Below, piece after piece: positions 27,398 through 35,665 of a stretch of 64,000 bases of DNA. Position numbers and translations under genes: made by a program. Location: the NCBI RefSeq assembly GCF_003627815.1, contig NZ_CP032698.1, forward strand, positions 6,262,001 to 6,326,000, in the 5' to 3' direction. Within the stretch, counting starts at the first letter, position 1; each line of letters starts with the position of its first letter. The DNA is from Streptomyces hundungensis. GTDB lineage: Bacteria > Actinomycetota > Actinomycetes > Streptomycetales > Streptomycetaceae. The notes beneath the pieces are model-generated. The model saw only the letters and a list, made by a program, of their open reading frames with translations. It was not told the origin of the DNA and made no database searches.

Positions 27398-29482
27398 TCA
27401 CAGGCTCAGCTCCGGATGCAGGCGGTCGAGCGACCAGACCTGCTTGTGCCGGGCGGAGAGCGCGGTGAGGGCGAGGGCGCCCGCGGTGAAGGCCGCGAGG
27501 ACCGCGCAACCCTGCCAGACCACGCCCAGATCGCCGCCGGTGATCAGCCGGCGAAGCCCGTCCACGACGTAACTCATCGGCAGATAGGGGTGGATGGCGT
27601 TGAAGAAGGCCGGGCTGGTCTGGACGGGGTAGGTGCCGCCCGCCGAGGTCAGCTGGAGCATCAGCAGGGCGAGCACCAGGATGCGTCCGGCCGCGCCGAA
27701 CTTGGCGTTCAGCCACTGCACGATCGCGGTGAAGCAGCAGGAGGCCAGCGCCAGATAGCCCAGCGTCCCCGCGGTCCGCTCCATTTCGAGGCCGAGCCCG
27801 AAGTGCAGCACCGACATCAGCGCGGCGATCTGGAGCAGCCCGATGGCCGCCACCGGCAGCCAGCCCGCGAGGGCGATCCGCCAGGCCGAGGCCCCGGCGG
27901 CCAGGGCGCGCCGGTTGAGCGGCGCGATCAGCATGTACGCGACCATCGCGCCCACCCACAGGGAGAGCGGGATGAAGTACGGGGCGAAGCCGGTGCCGTA
28001 GTTGGGCGCCTTGTGCATCGCCTGGGAGGCCAGCTTGACCGGGTCGGCCATCACCTCGGTGCGCTGGTCGCGCTGCTGCTTGTCGTAGTCGGGGATCTTC
28101 CCGACGCCGTCGTGCAGGCCGTTGGACAGCTGGACCGAGCCGTCGGAGAGCTTGACGATCCCGCCGTCGAGCGCGCCCGCACCCTTCTTCAGCTTGCCCA
28201 CACCCGTGTCGAGGTCGGTGGCGCCGGTCTTGGCCTTGCCGAGGCCGGTGTGGATGTCGCGCGCGCCCTTGGCGACGTCGTGCGCGCCCTTGTTGAGCTT
28301 GTTGACGTCGGCGATCTTCTGGTCCAGGTCGCCGGCGAGGTGCGGTGCCTTCGCGGCCAGGGCACGGGCCTGGGTCTGGAGGTCTTCGAGGCTCTTGTCG
28401 AGCTTCTTGAAGTCACCGCCCTGGTCCTTGACGAGGTTGTTGACGTCCGCGGTAAGGGTTGCCCCGGTGGCCATCGCCTTCTTGGCCTTGCTCAGCACCG
28501 GACAGACCTTGCCGTCGGCGGGCTGGTCCACGCAGAGCTGCTGGTGGAGTGCGTTGACGTCCTGCGAGGCCTTACGGGTGCCGGCCGCCGCCTCGGGGGC
28601 CAGCTCGATGATCCTCTTGAGGTTGTCCCGCACGGGCTGGATCGAGTCGGCGAGCAGCTTCGCCGCGTCCCCGACCGTCTTGCCGTTGTCCTTGAGGTAC
28701 GGACGCGCCTGCCCGGCCGCCGCGTTGGCCTGGTCCGCGAGGCGCTGGGTGCCGTCGGCGACCTGCTGGGCGCCGCCGGCGAGGGTGCCCGCGCCGGTGT
28801 CGAGCAGGGTGATGCCGCCCGCCAGCTTGCCGCTGCCGTCCTTGGCGTCCTTGAGGCCGTCGGCGAGCTGCTTGGAGCCGTCCTTGGCCTTGCCGAGCCC
28901 GTCCTTGAGGTCGCCCGCGCCCTTGGCCGCCTTCTCGGTCTGGTCGTGGAGGTCGCCGAACGAGATGAAGATCTTGTCGAGGAAGGAGCGCGAGGCCTTG
29001 GTGGAGGCGGCGGCGCGCACCTCGGCGAAGACCGTGCGGGAGATCGAGCCCACGATGTAGTTGTTCGCGTCGTTGGTGTGCACCTGGAGCGCGCCCGTCT
29101 CGGGAGACTCCCCGGAGCTGGACGCGATCCTCTGGCTGAAGTCCGACGGCACCGTCAACGACAGGAAGTACGTGCCCTTTTCGAGCCCCTCGCGCGCCGC
29201 GGCGTCACTGACCTCGTGCCATTCGAAGGTCTTGCTGTCGCGGAGCTTCTTGCTGAGCTCGTCGCCCACCTGGAGCTTCTGCCCGGCGGCCTCGGCCCCC
29301 TTGTCGTCGTTGACCAGGGCCACCGGTATGCGGTCGAGCCGGCTGTAGGGGTCCCAGAACGAGCACAGGTAGAGAGCGCCGTACAGCAGCGGCAGCAGGA
29401 GCAGCGCCACCAGAGCGGCCCGCGGCAGCTTCCCCCTGCCGAACCGCTTCAGCTCAAGCGCTGCCAGTCGTGGCGAACGCAT
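27398..29482 (-). CDS. YhgE/Pip-domain membrane protein (ABC-2-like)
   Basis: A 694-residue membrane protein. A first membrane helix (ALVALLLLPLLYGALYLCSF, about residues 23-42) is followed by a roughly 450-residue extracytoplasmic part rich in heptad-like KDG/ADG repeats (KDGLGKAKDGSKQLADGLKDAKDG). This part probably forms a long coiled coil. Five or six helices at the C-terminus (from about residue 510) resemble ABC-2 permeases. This is the YhgE/Pip (phage infection protein) architecture; such proteins are linked to phage adsorption in Gram-positives and to export. Its start overlaps the upstream ATPase gene by 29 bases. Whether it works with that ATPase is inferred from coupling. Confidence 0.88.
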   Translation of the reverse strand: MRSPRLAALELKRFGRGKLPRAALVALLLLPLLYGALYLCSFWDPYSRLDRIPVALVNDDKGAEAAGQKLQVGDELSKKLRDSKTFEWHEVSDAAAREGLEKGTYFLSLTVPSDFSQRIASSSGESPETGALQVHTNDANNYIVGSISRTVFAEVRAAASTKASRSFLDKIFISFGDLHDQTEKAAKGAGDLKDGLGKAKDGSKQLADGLKDAKDGSGKLAGGITLLDTGAGTLAGGAQQVADGTQRLADQANAAAGQARPYLKDNGKTVGDAAKLLADSIQPVRDNLKRIIELAPEAAAGTRKASQDVNALHQQLCVDQPADGKVCPVLSKAKKAMATGATLTADVNNLVKDQGGDFKKLDKSLEDLQTQARALAAKAPHLAGDLDQKIADVNKLNKGAHDVAKGARDIHTGLGKAKTGATDLDTGVGKLKKGAGALDGGIVKLSDGSVQLSNGLHDGVGKIPDYDKQQRDQRTEVMADPVKLASQAMHKAPNYGTGFAPYFIPLSLWVGAMVAYMLIAPLNRRALAAGASAWRIALAGWLPVAAIGLLQIAALMSVLHFGLGLEMERTAGTLGYLALASCCFTAIVQWLNAKFGAAGRILVLALLMLQLTSAGGTYPVQTSPAFFNAIHPYLPMSYVVDGLRRLITGGDLGVVWQGCAVLAAFTAGALALTALSARHKQVWSLDRLHPELSL

Positions 29483-30257
29483 CCGCCGCCCCCTCCTCGT
29501 CCGTGGCCCCGTCCCCGGCGCCGGATCCTGTCGTGCGTACGGTGGTGTCGGCCTCGGCGGGCGACTCGCTGCACACCGCGAGGACGGTGATGCCCGAGTC
29601 GGCGACCGAGCGCAGCAGCGCCCAGGCGGCGGCCCGTTCCTCGTCCGAGAGCTTCATGTCGGTGTCGTCGACCGCGAGCAGCCGCGGCTCCTGGATCAGC
29701 GCGAGCGCCACCGTGAGCCGCAGCGCCTCCAGGCGTTCGAGGTCGCGTACGGCGGTGGCCCCGCGCTTGGGCAGCGAGGCGAGGTCGAGTCCGGCCGCGG
29801 CGAGCGCGTCGTCGATCAACGCGCGGGACTCGGCCCGGCGGGTGGCGGGGGAGCGCAGCAGCGCCCGCACCGAACCGCCGTAGCGACGCTTGAGCATCAC
29901 GCGCTCGCGCAGGTGCTCGGCGACCGTGAAGGCCGGGTCGAGCTCGCTGACACCGGGCACGTGGGCGAGCGCGCTGATCCGCCGCACGGCCGCCATCTTG
30001 CGGGGCAGCGGCTGGTCGGCCACCCGGGCCCGGCCCTCGGCGGGCTTCATGCGGCCGGTGAGGGCGAGCAGCAGACAGGTGCGGCCGGAGCCGGAGGGGC
30101 CCGTGACCGCGACCAGCGAACCGGGCTCGGCGTCGACGCCGACCCCTCTGAAGGCCCAGCCGCGCGGCCCCTTGAGCCCGAAGCCCTCGGCATGGATCGC
30201 GGCGCCGGTCACGTCCGCGTGCGAACTCTCCACATTCCCCCCTGCTCTGCGCGCCAC
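29454..30257 (-). CDS. Degenerate ABC-transporter ATP-binding protein
   Basis: A 267-residue ABC-type nucleotide-binding protein by overall fold, but with eroded catalytic motifs. The Walker A is GPSGSGRT, with Arg in place of the invariant Lys. The Walker B is LLAVDD, with Asp in place of Glu. No LSGGQ signature is seen (ERLEALRLTVALAL stands there), and there is no switch His. It may bind nucleotide without normal hydrolysis. Two GTG starts (30257 and 30233) each follow a copy of a 24-base duplicated stretch holding a G-rich ribosome site, so the true start is uncertain. It is first in the unit with the YhgE protein and TetR. Confidence 0.82.
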   Translation of the reverse strand: MARRAGGNVESSHADVTGAAIHAEGFGLKGPRGWAFRGVGVDAEPGSLVAVTGPSGSGRTCLLLALTGRMKPAEGRARVADQPLPRKMAAVRRISALAHVPGVSELDPAFTVAEHLRERVMLKRRYGGSVRALLRSPATRRAESRALIDDALAAAGLDLASLPKRGATAVRDLERLEALRLTVALALIQEPRLLAVDDTDMKLSDEERAAAWALLRSVADSGITVLAVCSESPAEADTTVRTTGSGAGDGATDEEGAADAFATTGSA

Positions 30258-30277
30258 GTCTCCCCCTGCTCTGCGCG
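30238..30277 (-). repeat. 24-base tandem duplication across the ABC protein start
   Basis: CCCCCTGCTCTGCGCG occurs at 30238-30253 and again at 30262-30277 (plus-strand reading), a period of 24 bases. Each copy carries, on the minus strand, a G-rich ribosome site followed by a GTG, giving two equivalent in-frame starts eight codons apart. Confidence 0.6.
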
Positions 30278-30313
30278 TCCCCGGGCCGGAGAACCCGACC
30301 CGGCCCTTTTTGA

Positions 30314-30327
30314 ACTGACTGGTCAGT
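30314..30327. promoter_or_regulatory. TetR-type operator before the ABC-YhgE-TetR unit
   Basis: ACTGACTGGTCAGT has perfect six-base arms around a two-base centre. It lies between a TATCTT hexamer (30337-30332, minus strand) and the ATPase gene, so a bound repressor would cover the transcription start. The TetR gene at the end of the same unit is the natural candidate for autoregulation. Confidence 0.65.
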
Positions 30328-30460
30328 ACAAAAGATAGCCCGAACCCCTATGCGAGGCAAAGCAGCAGGTCAGCCACGTATCCCGGCCGATTGTCAGTGG
30401 TGCCCCTCACGATGGACACATACGGCCACAGTGCCGTCACACGACGACAGGAGGTTCGTC

Positions 30461-31000
30461 ATGGCCAGCTCCCACGCAGCAGCTGTACCCCGGCGCCGCG
30501 CAAGCAGCCCTGCCCCCTCACTGAACGGTGCCGCAACCGACGTCCACCCCGTGCTGCGCCGGGCCGGCGCACCCCCCGCCGCCCTGGACCTGCTCGCCCA
30601 GGCCCGCGGCGGCCTCGACGAGGCGGCCGTCCTGGACGCCCCCAACGAGCGGTACGCCACGGCCCATCTGGCCGCCCTGCGCACCGCCGCCGCGGTGCTG
30701 GCCGCCCGCGGCCGGCCCGAGACCACCCCGCGCCGGCGCCGGCGCATCCGCAGCGCCTGGGAAGTGCTGCCGGAGATAGCGCCCGAACTGGCCGAGTGGA
30801 GCGCCCTGTTCGCCTCGGGGGCGGACCGGCGGGCCCGCGCCGAGGCCGGCATCCCGGGCGCGGCCACCACCCGGGACGCCGACGACCTGCTCCGCGACGC
30901 GGCGATGTTCCTGCGCCTCGTCGAGCGCCTGCTCGTCCTCCAGCCCGTGCTGCCCCAGGCGAGGCCGGGCGAGCCGGAGGCGGAAAGGAGGAAGGGCTGA
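30461..31000 (+). CDS. SAV_6107-family HEPN-domain protein
   Basis: A 179-residue, mostly helical protein of the SAV_6107 HEPN family. After a Ser/Ala/Pro-rich start it shows LDLLAQARGGLDEAAVLDAPNERYATAHLAALRTAAAVLAARGRP. Within this, RYATAH matches the Rx4H pattern of HEPN nucleases. The central WEVLPEIAPELAEWSALFASGADRRARAEAG and the final RDAAMFLRLVERLL helix are also conserved. Known from the superfamily: many HEPN proteins are RNases or nucleotide-binding partners in defence and stress systems. No activity is shown for this family. The ATG at 30461 follows ACAGGAGG. It is divergent from the ABC-YhgE unit. Confidence 0.85.
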   Translation: MASSHAAAVPRRRASSPAPSLNGAATDVHPVLRRAGAPPAALDLLAQARGGLDEAAVLDAPNERYATAHLAALRTAAAVLAARGRPETTPRRRRRIRSAWEVLPEIAPELAEWSALFASGADRRARAEAGIPGAATTRDADDLLRDAAMFLRLVERLLVLQPVLPQARPGEPEAERRKG

Positions 31001-31008
31001 CGGCGCCC

Positions 31009-31028
31009 CGGCGCGGCGGCCCGCGCCG
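31009..31028 (+). terminator. Short GC-rich hairpin after the HEPN gene
   Basis: CGGCGCGG (31009-31016) pairs with CCGCGCCG (31021-31028) around a four-base loop, eight bases after the stop codon. No U-run follows. Confidence 0.4.
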
Positions 31029-31161
31029 ACCGGATGCTTCGGATGCTGGTCGGGGAGGTACAAGGGATGACGGGCCGTTCACCACATCCCATTAGGGTGG
31101 ACGGGTCTTCACCCTTCCCACGCCGCGTCCGCGGCGGCACCGCGCCGAGGAGTCAACTGCC

Positions 31162-31920
31162 GTGTCGGACCCCATGCGCCCCCGCGCCTCCCTCCGTACC
31201 GCCGTGGTCTGGGAGGTCCTGAAGGAAGCGCTCGACCGCCGGGTCCAGGCGACCGGGCGCGCGGCCCTGGACGTCTTGGACACCGGGGGCGGCTCCGGCA
31301 ACTTCGCGGTCCCGCTGGCCGCCCTCGGCCACCGCGTCACCGTGGTCGACCCCAGCCCCAACGCGCTGTTCGCGCTGGAGCGCAGGGCCGCCGAGGCCGG
31401 GGTGGCCGAGCGGGTCCAGGGCGTCCAGGGCGACGTGCTCGGCCTCTTCGACGTGGTCGAGCGCGGTGGCTACGACGCGGTGCTGTGCCACGGCGTCCTG
31501 GAGTACGTCGAGGACCCGGCGGAAGGCGTGCGCAACGCGGTGGACGCGCTGCGGCCCGAGGGCGCGCTCAGCCTGCTCGCCGCAGGGCTCGGCGGCGCGG
31601 TGATCTCCCGCGCGCTCGCCGGGCACTTCACCGAGGCCCAGCACGCGCTCTCCGACCCGGCCGGCCGCTGGGGCGCCGGCGACCCCGTGCCGCACCGGTT
31701 CACCGCCGAGCGCCTCACCGAGCTCGTCGCCGCGGCCGGGGCGAGTGCCGGGGCCGTCCACGGCGTACGGGTCTTCGCCGACCTGGTCCCGGGCGTCCTC
31801 GTGGACACCGAGCCGGGCGCCCTCGACGCGCTCCTCAAGCTGGAGGCGGCCGCCGCCGAACTCCCCGCCTTCCACGCCATCGCCACCCAGCTGCACGTCC
31901 TCGGCGAGAAGCGCGGCTGA
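31162..31920 (+). CDS. SAM-dependent class I methyltransferase
   Basis: A 252-residue methyltransferase with a Rossmann core. Motif I is VLDTGGGSGNFAVPLAALGHRVTVVDPSPNAL (about residues 38-69), a later acidic motif is GVQGDVLGLFD, and the substrate-side motif is YDAVLCHGVLEYVEDP. The final ELPAFHAIATQLHVLGEK is typical of the actinobacterial group annotated only as methyltransferase; the substrate is unknown. The GTG at 31162 follows GAGGAG with good spacing, and TAGGGT at 31093-31098 is a candidate -10 box. It lies between the HEPN and DUF3040 genes. Confidence 0.85.
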   Translation: MSDPMRPRASLRTAVVWEVLKEALDRRVQATGRAALDVLDTGGGSGNFAVPLAALGHRVTVVDPSPNALFALERRAAEAGVAERVQGVQGDVLGLFDVVERGGYDAVLCHGVLEYVEDPAEGVRNAVDALRPEGALSLLAAGLGGAVISRALAGHFTEAQHALSDPAGRWGAGDPVPHRFTAERLTELVAAAGASAGAVHGVRVFADLVPGVLVDTEPGALDALLKLEAAAAELPAFHAIATQLHVLGEKRG

Positions 31921-32227
31921 CCTCCGCCCCGCGGCCGCTCCCGCGTCCCTGTTCCGCTCGGCCGGCCTCCGGCGGGCTGATCAGCGACGCTGTGCCGCAT
32001 GGAGTACGCCACAGGCCCCCCGATCGGCGACTTCGCCCCGTATGATCGGGGGACACCGTCCGGCATGACGGATCGACTCTTGGGGAATTGAATCTCCACA
32101 GCCGATTCGCTGTGGCGGCCGGGTTGGTGATTTGGCGTAGAGGGCGGGTTTCACGGGGGCGATTCCCTGCCTATCCTGAAGGGGCCGCATCCGGTCGCCC
32201 CCCGCGACCGACGAGTAGGAGGACTCC
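31921..32227 (+). other. Intergenic stretch before the DUF3040 gene
   Basis: No gene is supported in these 307 bases. A small hairpin (CCACAG at 32096-32101 with CTGTGG at 32110-32115) is followed by a possible promoter for the DUF3040 gene: TTTCAC at 32149-32154 and TATCCT at 32172-32177, spaced 17 bases. A strong AGGAGGA ribosome site ends at 32223. The relatively A/T-rich stretch around 32080-32150 stands out from the flanking coding sequence. Confidence 0.4.
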
Positions 32228-32617
32228 GTGCCGCTCTCGGAGCACGAGCAGCGCATGCTCGAGCAGATGGAGCGAGCGCTGTACGCCGAAGATCCCAAGT
32301 TCGCGACAGCGCTTGAGGGAAGCGGGCTGCGTACGTACACCCGGCGACGGGTCTACCAGGCGGTCGCCGGCTTCCTGGTGGGTATCGCGCTCCTCATGGC
32401 AGGAATGGTCGCGCAGCAGATCTGGATCAGCGTGGTGGGTTTCCTCGTCATGCTCGGATGTGCGGTGCTCGCGGTGACCGGTTGGCGCAAGGCGCCTCGG
32501 CCGGGGGAACAGGTGCGGCCGGGTGGTGCCGCGGGGCCTCGGCAGGTGCGGCAGCGGCGTTCTGTGATGGACCGGATCGAGCAGCGGTGGCAGCGGCGCC
32601 GCGATGAGGGGCGCTAG
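32228..32617 (+). CDS. DUF3040 small membrane protein
   Basis: A 129-residue protein that starts with the DUF3040 signature PLSEHEQRMLEQMERALYAEDPKFA. Two closely spaced membrane helices follow (AVAGFLVGIALLMAGMVAQQ and ISVVGFLVMLGCAVLAVTGW) and then a basic, disordered tail. The family is typical of actinobacteria and is often found near division or DNA-repair genes; its role is unknown. The GTG at 32228 has AGGAGGA four bases upstream. A hairpin at 32643-32678 follows. Confidence 0.88.
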   Translation: MPLSEHEQRMLEQMERALYAEDPKFATALEGSGLRTYTRRRVYQAVAGFLVGIALLMAGMVAQQIWISVVGFLVMLGCAVLAVTGWRKAPRPGEQVRPGGAAGPRQVRQRRSVMDRIEQRWQRRRDEGR

Positions 32618-32642
32618 CCCCGCCCCGTTCTGACCTGCACCA

Positions 32643-32678
32643 AAGGGGCGGCCCACCTAACCAAGGTGCCCGCCCCTT
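32643..32678 (+). terminator. Terminator after the DUF3040 gene
   Basis: AAGGGGCGG (32643-32651) pairs with CCGCCCCTT (32670-32678). Inside, CACCT and AGGTG extend the stem across a small bulge. It starts 26 bases after the stop codon. Confidence 0.7.
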
Positions 32679-32692
32679 AGCTATCCCCCCTC

Positions 32693-33175
32693 CCTGGGGC
32701 TCCGCCCCAGACCCCGAGCCCTTTTGCCCACCCACCCGCCCGTGCAGCGGGTTGGTTGGTTCCGGCCCCCTGGGGCTCCGCCCCAGACCCCGTTCGCGCC
32801 TTAAGGGCGCTCGTCCTCAATCGCCGGACGGGCTGAGGTGGCCGATGCTGGCCAGCACCGAGTAGCTAGGGGCGCGGGGAACTGCGCGAGAAGCGACCAC
32901 GGTCCGCAGCCGAACATCGGGGTTCCTGGGGCTCCGCCCCAGACCCCGTATCGCGCCTGAACGGCGCTCGTCCTCAATCGCCGGACGGGCTGTAGGTGCC
33001 CCAGCACCGAGTAGTTAGGGGCGCGGGGAACTGCGCGACCAGCCACCCGCGACCCGCACTCGAAAACGGGTTTTCAGGGGCGCGAGGAACTGCGCGAGAA
33101 GCGACCACGGTCCGCAGGGTCGAGAGGGTTAAGGGGCGCGGGGAACTGCGCGACCAGCGCCGCACGGGCCGCACC
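32693..33175. repeat. Mosaic intergenic repeat array (second large copy)
   Basis: This block fills the convergent gap between the DUF3040 and transglutaminase genes and holds no gene. Module A hairpins (CTGGGGCTCCGCCCCAGACC) are at 32693, 32769 and 32925. Module B (CGCTCGTCCTCAATCGCCGG core) is at 32795-32835 and 32952-32992. Module C (AGGGGCGCGGGGAACTGCGC) is at 32868, 33017, 33076 (one mismatch) and 33132. Module D is at about 32727. The order and the spacing of C units (one alone, then three at 56-59 bases) nearly repeat the array at 20.5-21.1 kb. Confidence 0.85.
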
Positions 33176-33256
33176 CGAAAGCCAACGCAACCCCGAACCA
33201 CCCGCACCCGGGGGCAGGGGGCCCCGCCCGCCCCGGGCCGAGGGCGAGGGGGGGGT

Positions 33257-35665
33257 CTAGCCTCTCGGGGAGCCGGGGCGTAGGCGCGTGCCCGTGGTTC
33301 GGGCGAAGCCTGAGAGTGCCCCCCGCACCCGCCCCCAGCGGAGCGCCCCCGCCCAGATCACCCGCACGGCTGAGCGCGGCGCGAGAATCGCCCGGAGGGT
33401 TTGGCGGCGGGTCGCCCGGGCGCGTAGGCCGGACGTCACGCGGGCCACGTCGTCGACCAGGCCGGGGGTGGGCTGGGGGACCGGGGCGTACAGGACCTGC
33501 TCCACCGCGCTCGCCGCCCGGTGCGCGGACTCGGCCGCCGCGCCGTCCAGGCCGCCCAGACGCACCACCCGGGCCGCCGCCTTGCGGGGCGTCTGCGACT
33601 CGTCCGGCAGGATGCCGTGGTCCCAGGCCGTGTCGGTGATCTCCTGCCAGGCGGCGAGCGTCCGGGCCACCGCGTCGGCCGGGGTGCGCCCGCCGGAGCC
33701 GAGCCGTCGGGCCCGTATCCGCGTGCGCCACAGCAGGGGCAGCAGCGGCAGGGCGAGGAGTACCACCGCGCCCAGGGCCACCCCGAGCAGGGCCGAGGCC
33801 GAGGGGCCGCCGTCCGTCGGGGCCGCGACGCCCGCCGCGGCGGAGGGGCCGCAGTCGCCCAGACGGCGTGCGGCCGGCGGGCAGGAGTCGGCGACGGAGG
33901 GCGCCGCCGAGGGCTCGGCGGAGGCCCGCTTGGACGGCTCGGCCGGGCTGCTCGGGCTGCCCGCGGGGGCCTGCTGGCGGGTGTAGTCGGGGGCCGTGCC
34001 CCGGGTCGGCGTCGGTTCGAAGCGCGTCCAGCCCACGCCCTGGAAGTACAGCTCGGGCCAGGCGTGCGCGTCGCGCAGGCCCACCGACATCGTGCCGTCC
34101 GCGCGCGGGGTGCCGGGCGTGAAGCCCACCGCGACCCGGGCCGGGATGCCCAGGGTGCGGGCCATCGCGGCCATCGAGAAGGAGAAGTGGACGCAGAAGC
34201 CCTCCTTCTCCTGAAGGAAGTTGGCGATCGCCTCGGTGCCGCTGCCCGACTGGACGCGCGTGTTGTAGGTGAAGCCGCCGTTGGTGGAGAACCAGTCCTG
34301 GAGCTTGACGGCCTTCTCGTAGTTGTTCGAGGCGCCGCCGGTGACCTGGCGCGCGGTGGCGCTCACCACCGAGGGCAGCGAGTCCGGAACGCGCGTGTAC
34401 TCCTTCAGCAGCTCCGCCGGCGGGGCCGCGGCGTTCGCCAACTGGGCGGCCGTGGGCCGGATCAGGAGACTGCCGACCGTGTACTGCGCGCCGCGGGTCG
34501 TCTGTTTGCGGTCGCCGACCAGGGTCCGCCCGACCGGCTCGAACCGCCAGTCGCCCTTGATCTTCACCTGGGTCGCGGGGAACGGCATCGGCAGCCAGCT
34601 CTGCGCGTACCAGCCGGCCGCCGAGACGCTGGTCTGCACCTCGGTGGTGGCGACCACCGGGCTCAGCCCGTCGGGCCGCGGCAGCGGATCGGGCACGTCC
34701 TTGATGTGCCGCTCCGAGGACTTCCAGGAGGCCCCGTCGAACTCGTCGAGCGCGACGATGCGCAGATACAGCTCCTTGGTGTCCTCGGCGTTGGTGTTGT
34801 ACCGCAGCACCTCGCGGTCCTCGGGCTGGTTCAGGCTGTTCTGGAGCGACACCAGCGGGTTGACCGCCGAGATCGTCCCGCCGCTGCCGTCGCCGCCCCC
34901 ACCGCCGCCGGCCGCGCCGAGCAGGCCGCCGTCGAGCGCGGGCAGCAGCGCCGGGATCACCAGCGCGATGCCGAGCGCGAGCACCCCGATGCGCCGTCCG
35001 GTACGGACCGGGGCGAGCGGCGCCGCGTTGTCGAACACGCCCTGCTGGGCGCGGCCCGGAGCGCGGGCCGCGCCGCCGAAGACCCGCCCCCACTGCGAGA
35101 GCCGGTCGCGGCCCTCGGCGAGCAGGAGCAGCAGATAGCCCGCGGCCGCGAGCACGAACCAGAGCCAGCTCGCGCCGCCCGAGGAGAGCCCGGCGGCCAC
35201 CGAGTACAGCGCGAGCAGCGGCAGACCCGCCGGGGCCGCGCTGCGGAACGTCACCGCGAGCGCGTCCACCGCGAGGCCGATGATCAGCACCCCGCCGACC
35301 ATCATGAGCCGGATGCCCGGGGTGGCGGGCGCCGGGATCGCGTACTGCCCGACGTCCGAAGTGCCTTGCTGGAGAAGGGAGTTGAGCCGCTCCACGGCGT
35401 CGGGGCCCGGCAGTACCCCGCCGAGTGCCTGATGCCGCGCGAAGACCAGGGTCAGCAGCAGAAGGGCCACGACCAACTGGGCGAGCACGGTCAGCGGCCG
35501 GGCCAGCGGCACCCGCCGGGCCAGCGCGCCGACCCCGGCCACGAGCGCGAGCAGGAAGGCCGCTTGCAGGATCCAGCTCGCCGGGTCGACCAGCGGCAGC
35601 ATCGAGCAGGCCGCCAGCACCGTGGCGAGATAGGCGCACAGCGCCAGACGTCCGCGCCCGCTCAT
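33257..35665 (-). CDS. Transglutaminase-domain membrane protein (TgpA/DUF3488 type)
   Basis: An 802-residue membrane protein. Several helices in residues 1-265 form the DUF3488-like part. A large extracellular region of about 320-610 holds the transglutaminase core, with the nucleophile Cys in EKEGFCVHFSFSMAAMARTLGIPARVAVGF, the His in RDAHAWPELYF and the Asp-equivalent region after it. A Pro/Ser/Ala linker is followed by a further helix (about 645-668) and a cytoplasmic DUF4129-like tail. The ATG at 35665 overlaps the DUF58 stop codon (ATGA) and has GGGGGA seven bases upstream. It is the third gene of a MoxR-DUF58-transglutaminase operon; its substrate in the envelope is unknown. Confidence 0.88.
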   Translation of the reverse strand: MSGRGRLALCAYLATVLAACSMLPLVDPASWILQAAFLLALVAGVGALARRVPLARPLTVLAQLVVALLLLTLVFARHQALGGVLPGPDAVERLNSLLQQGTSDVGQYAIPAPATPGIRLMMVGGVLIIGLAVDALAVTFRSAAPAGLPLLALYSVAAGLSSGGASWLWFVLAAAGYLLLLLAEGRDRLSQWGRVFGGAARAPGRAQQGVFDNAAPLAPVRTGRRIGVLALGIALVIPALLPALDGGLLGAAGGGGGGDGSGGTISAVNPLVSLQNSLNQPEDREVLRYNTNAEDTKELYLRIVALDEFDGASWKSSERHIKDVPDPLPRPDGLSPVVATTEVQTSVSAAGWYAQSWLPMPFPATQVKIKGDWRFEPVGRTLVGDRKQTTRGAQYTVGSLLIRPTAAQLANAAAPPAELLKEYTRVPDSLPSVVSATARQVTGGASNNYEKAVKLQDWFSTNGGFTYNTRVQSGSGTEAIANFLQEKEGFCVHFSFSMAAMARTLGIPARVAVGFTPGTPRADGTMSVGLRDAHAWPELYFQGVGWTRFEPTPTRGTAPDYTRQQAPAGSPSSPAEPSKRASAEPSAAPSVADSCPPAARRLGDCGPSAAAGVAAPTDGGPSASALLGVALGAVVLLALPLLPLLWRTRIRARRLGSGGRTPADAVARTLAAWQEITDTAWDHGILPDESQTPRKAAARVVRLGGLDGAAAESAHRAASAVEQVLYAPVPQPTPGLVDDVARVTSGLRARATRRQTLRAILAPRSAVRVIWAGALRWGRVRGALSGFARTTGTRLRPGSPRG

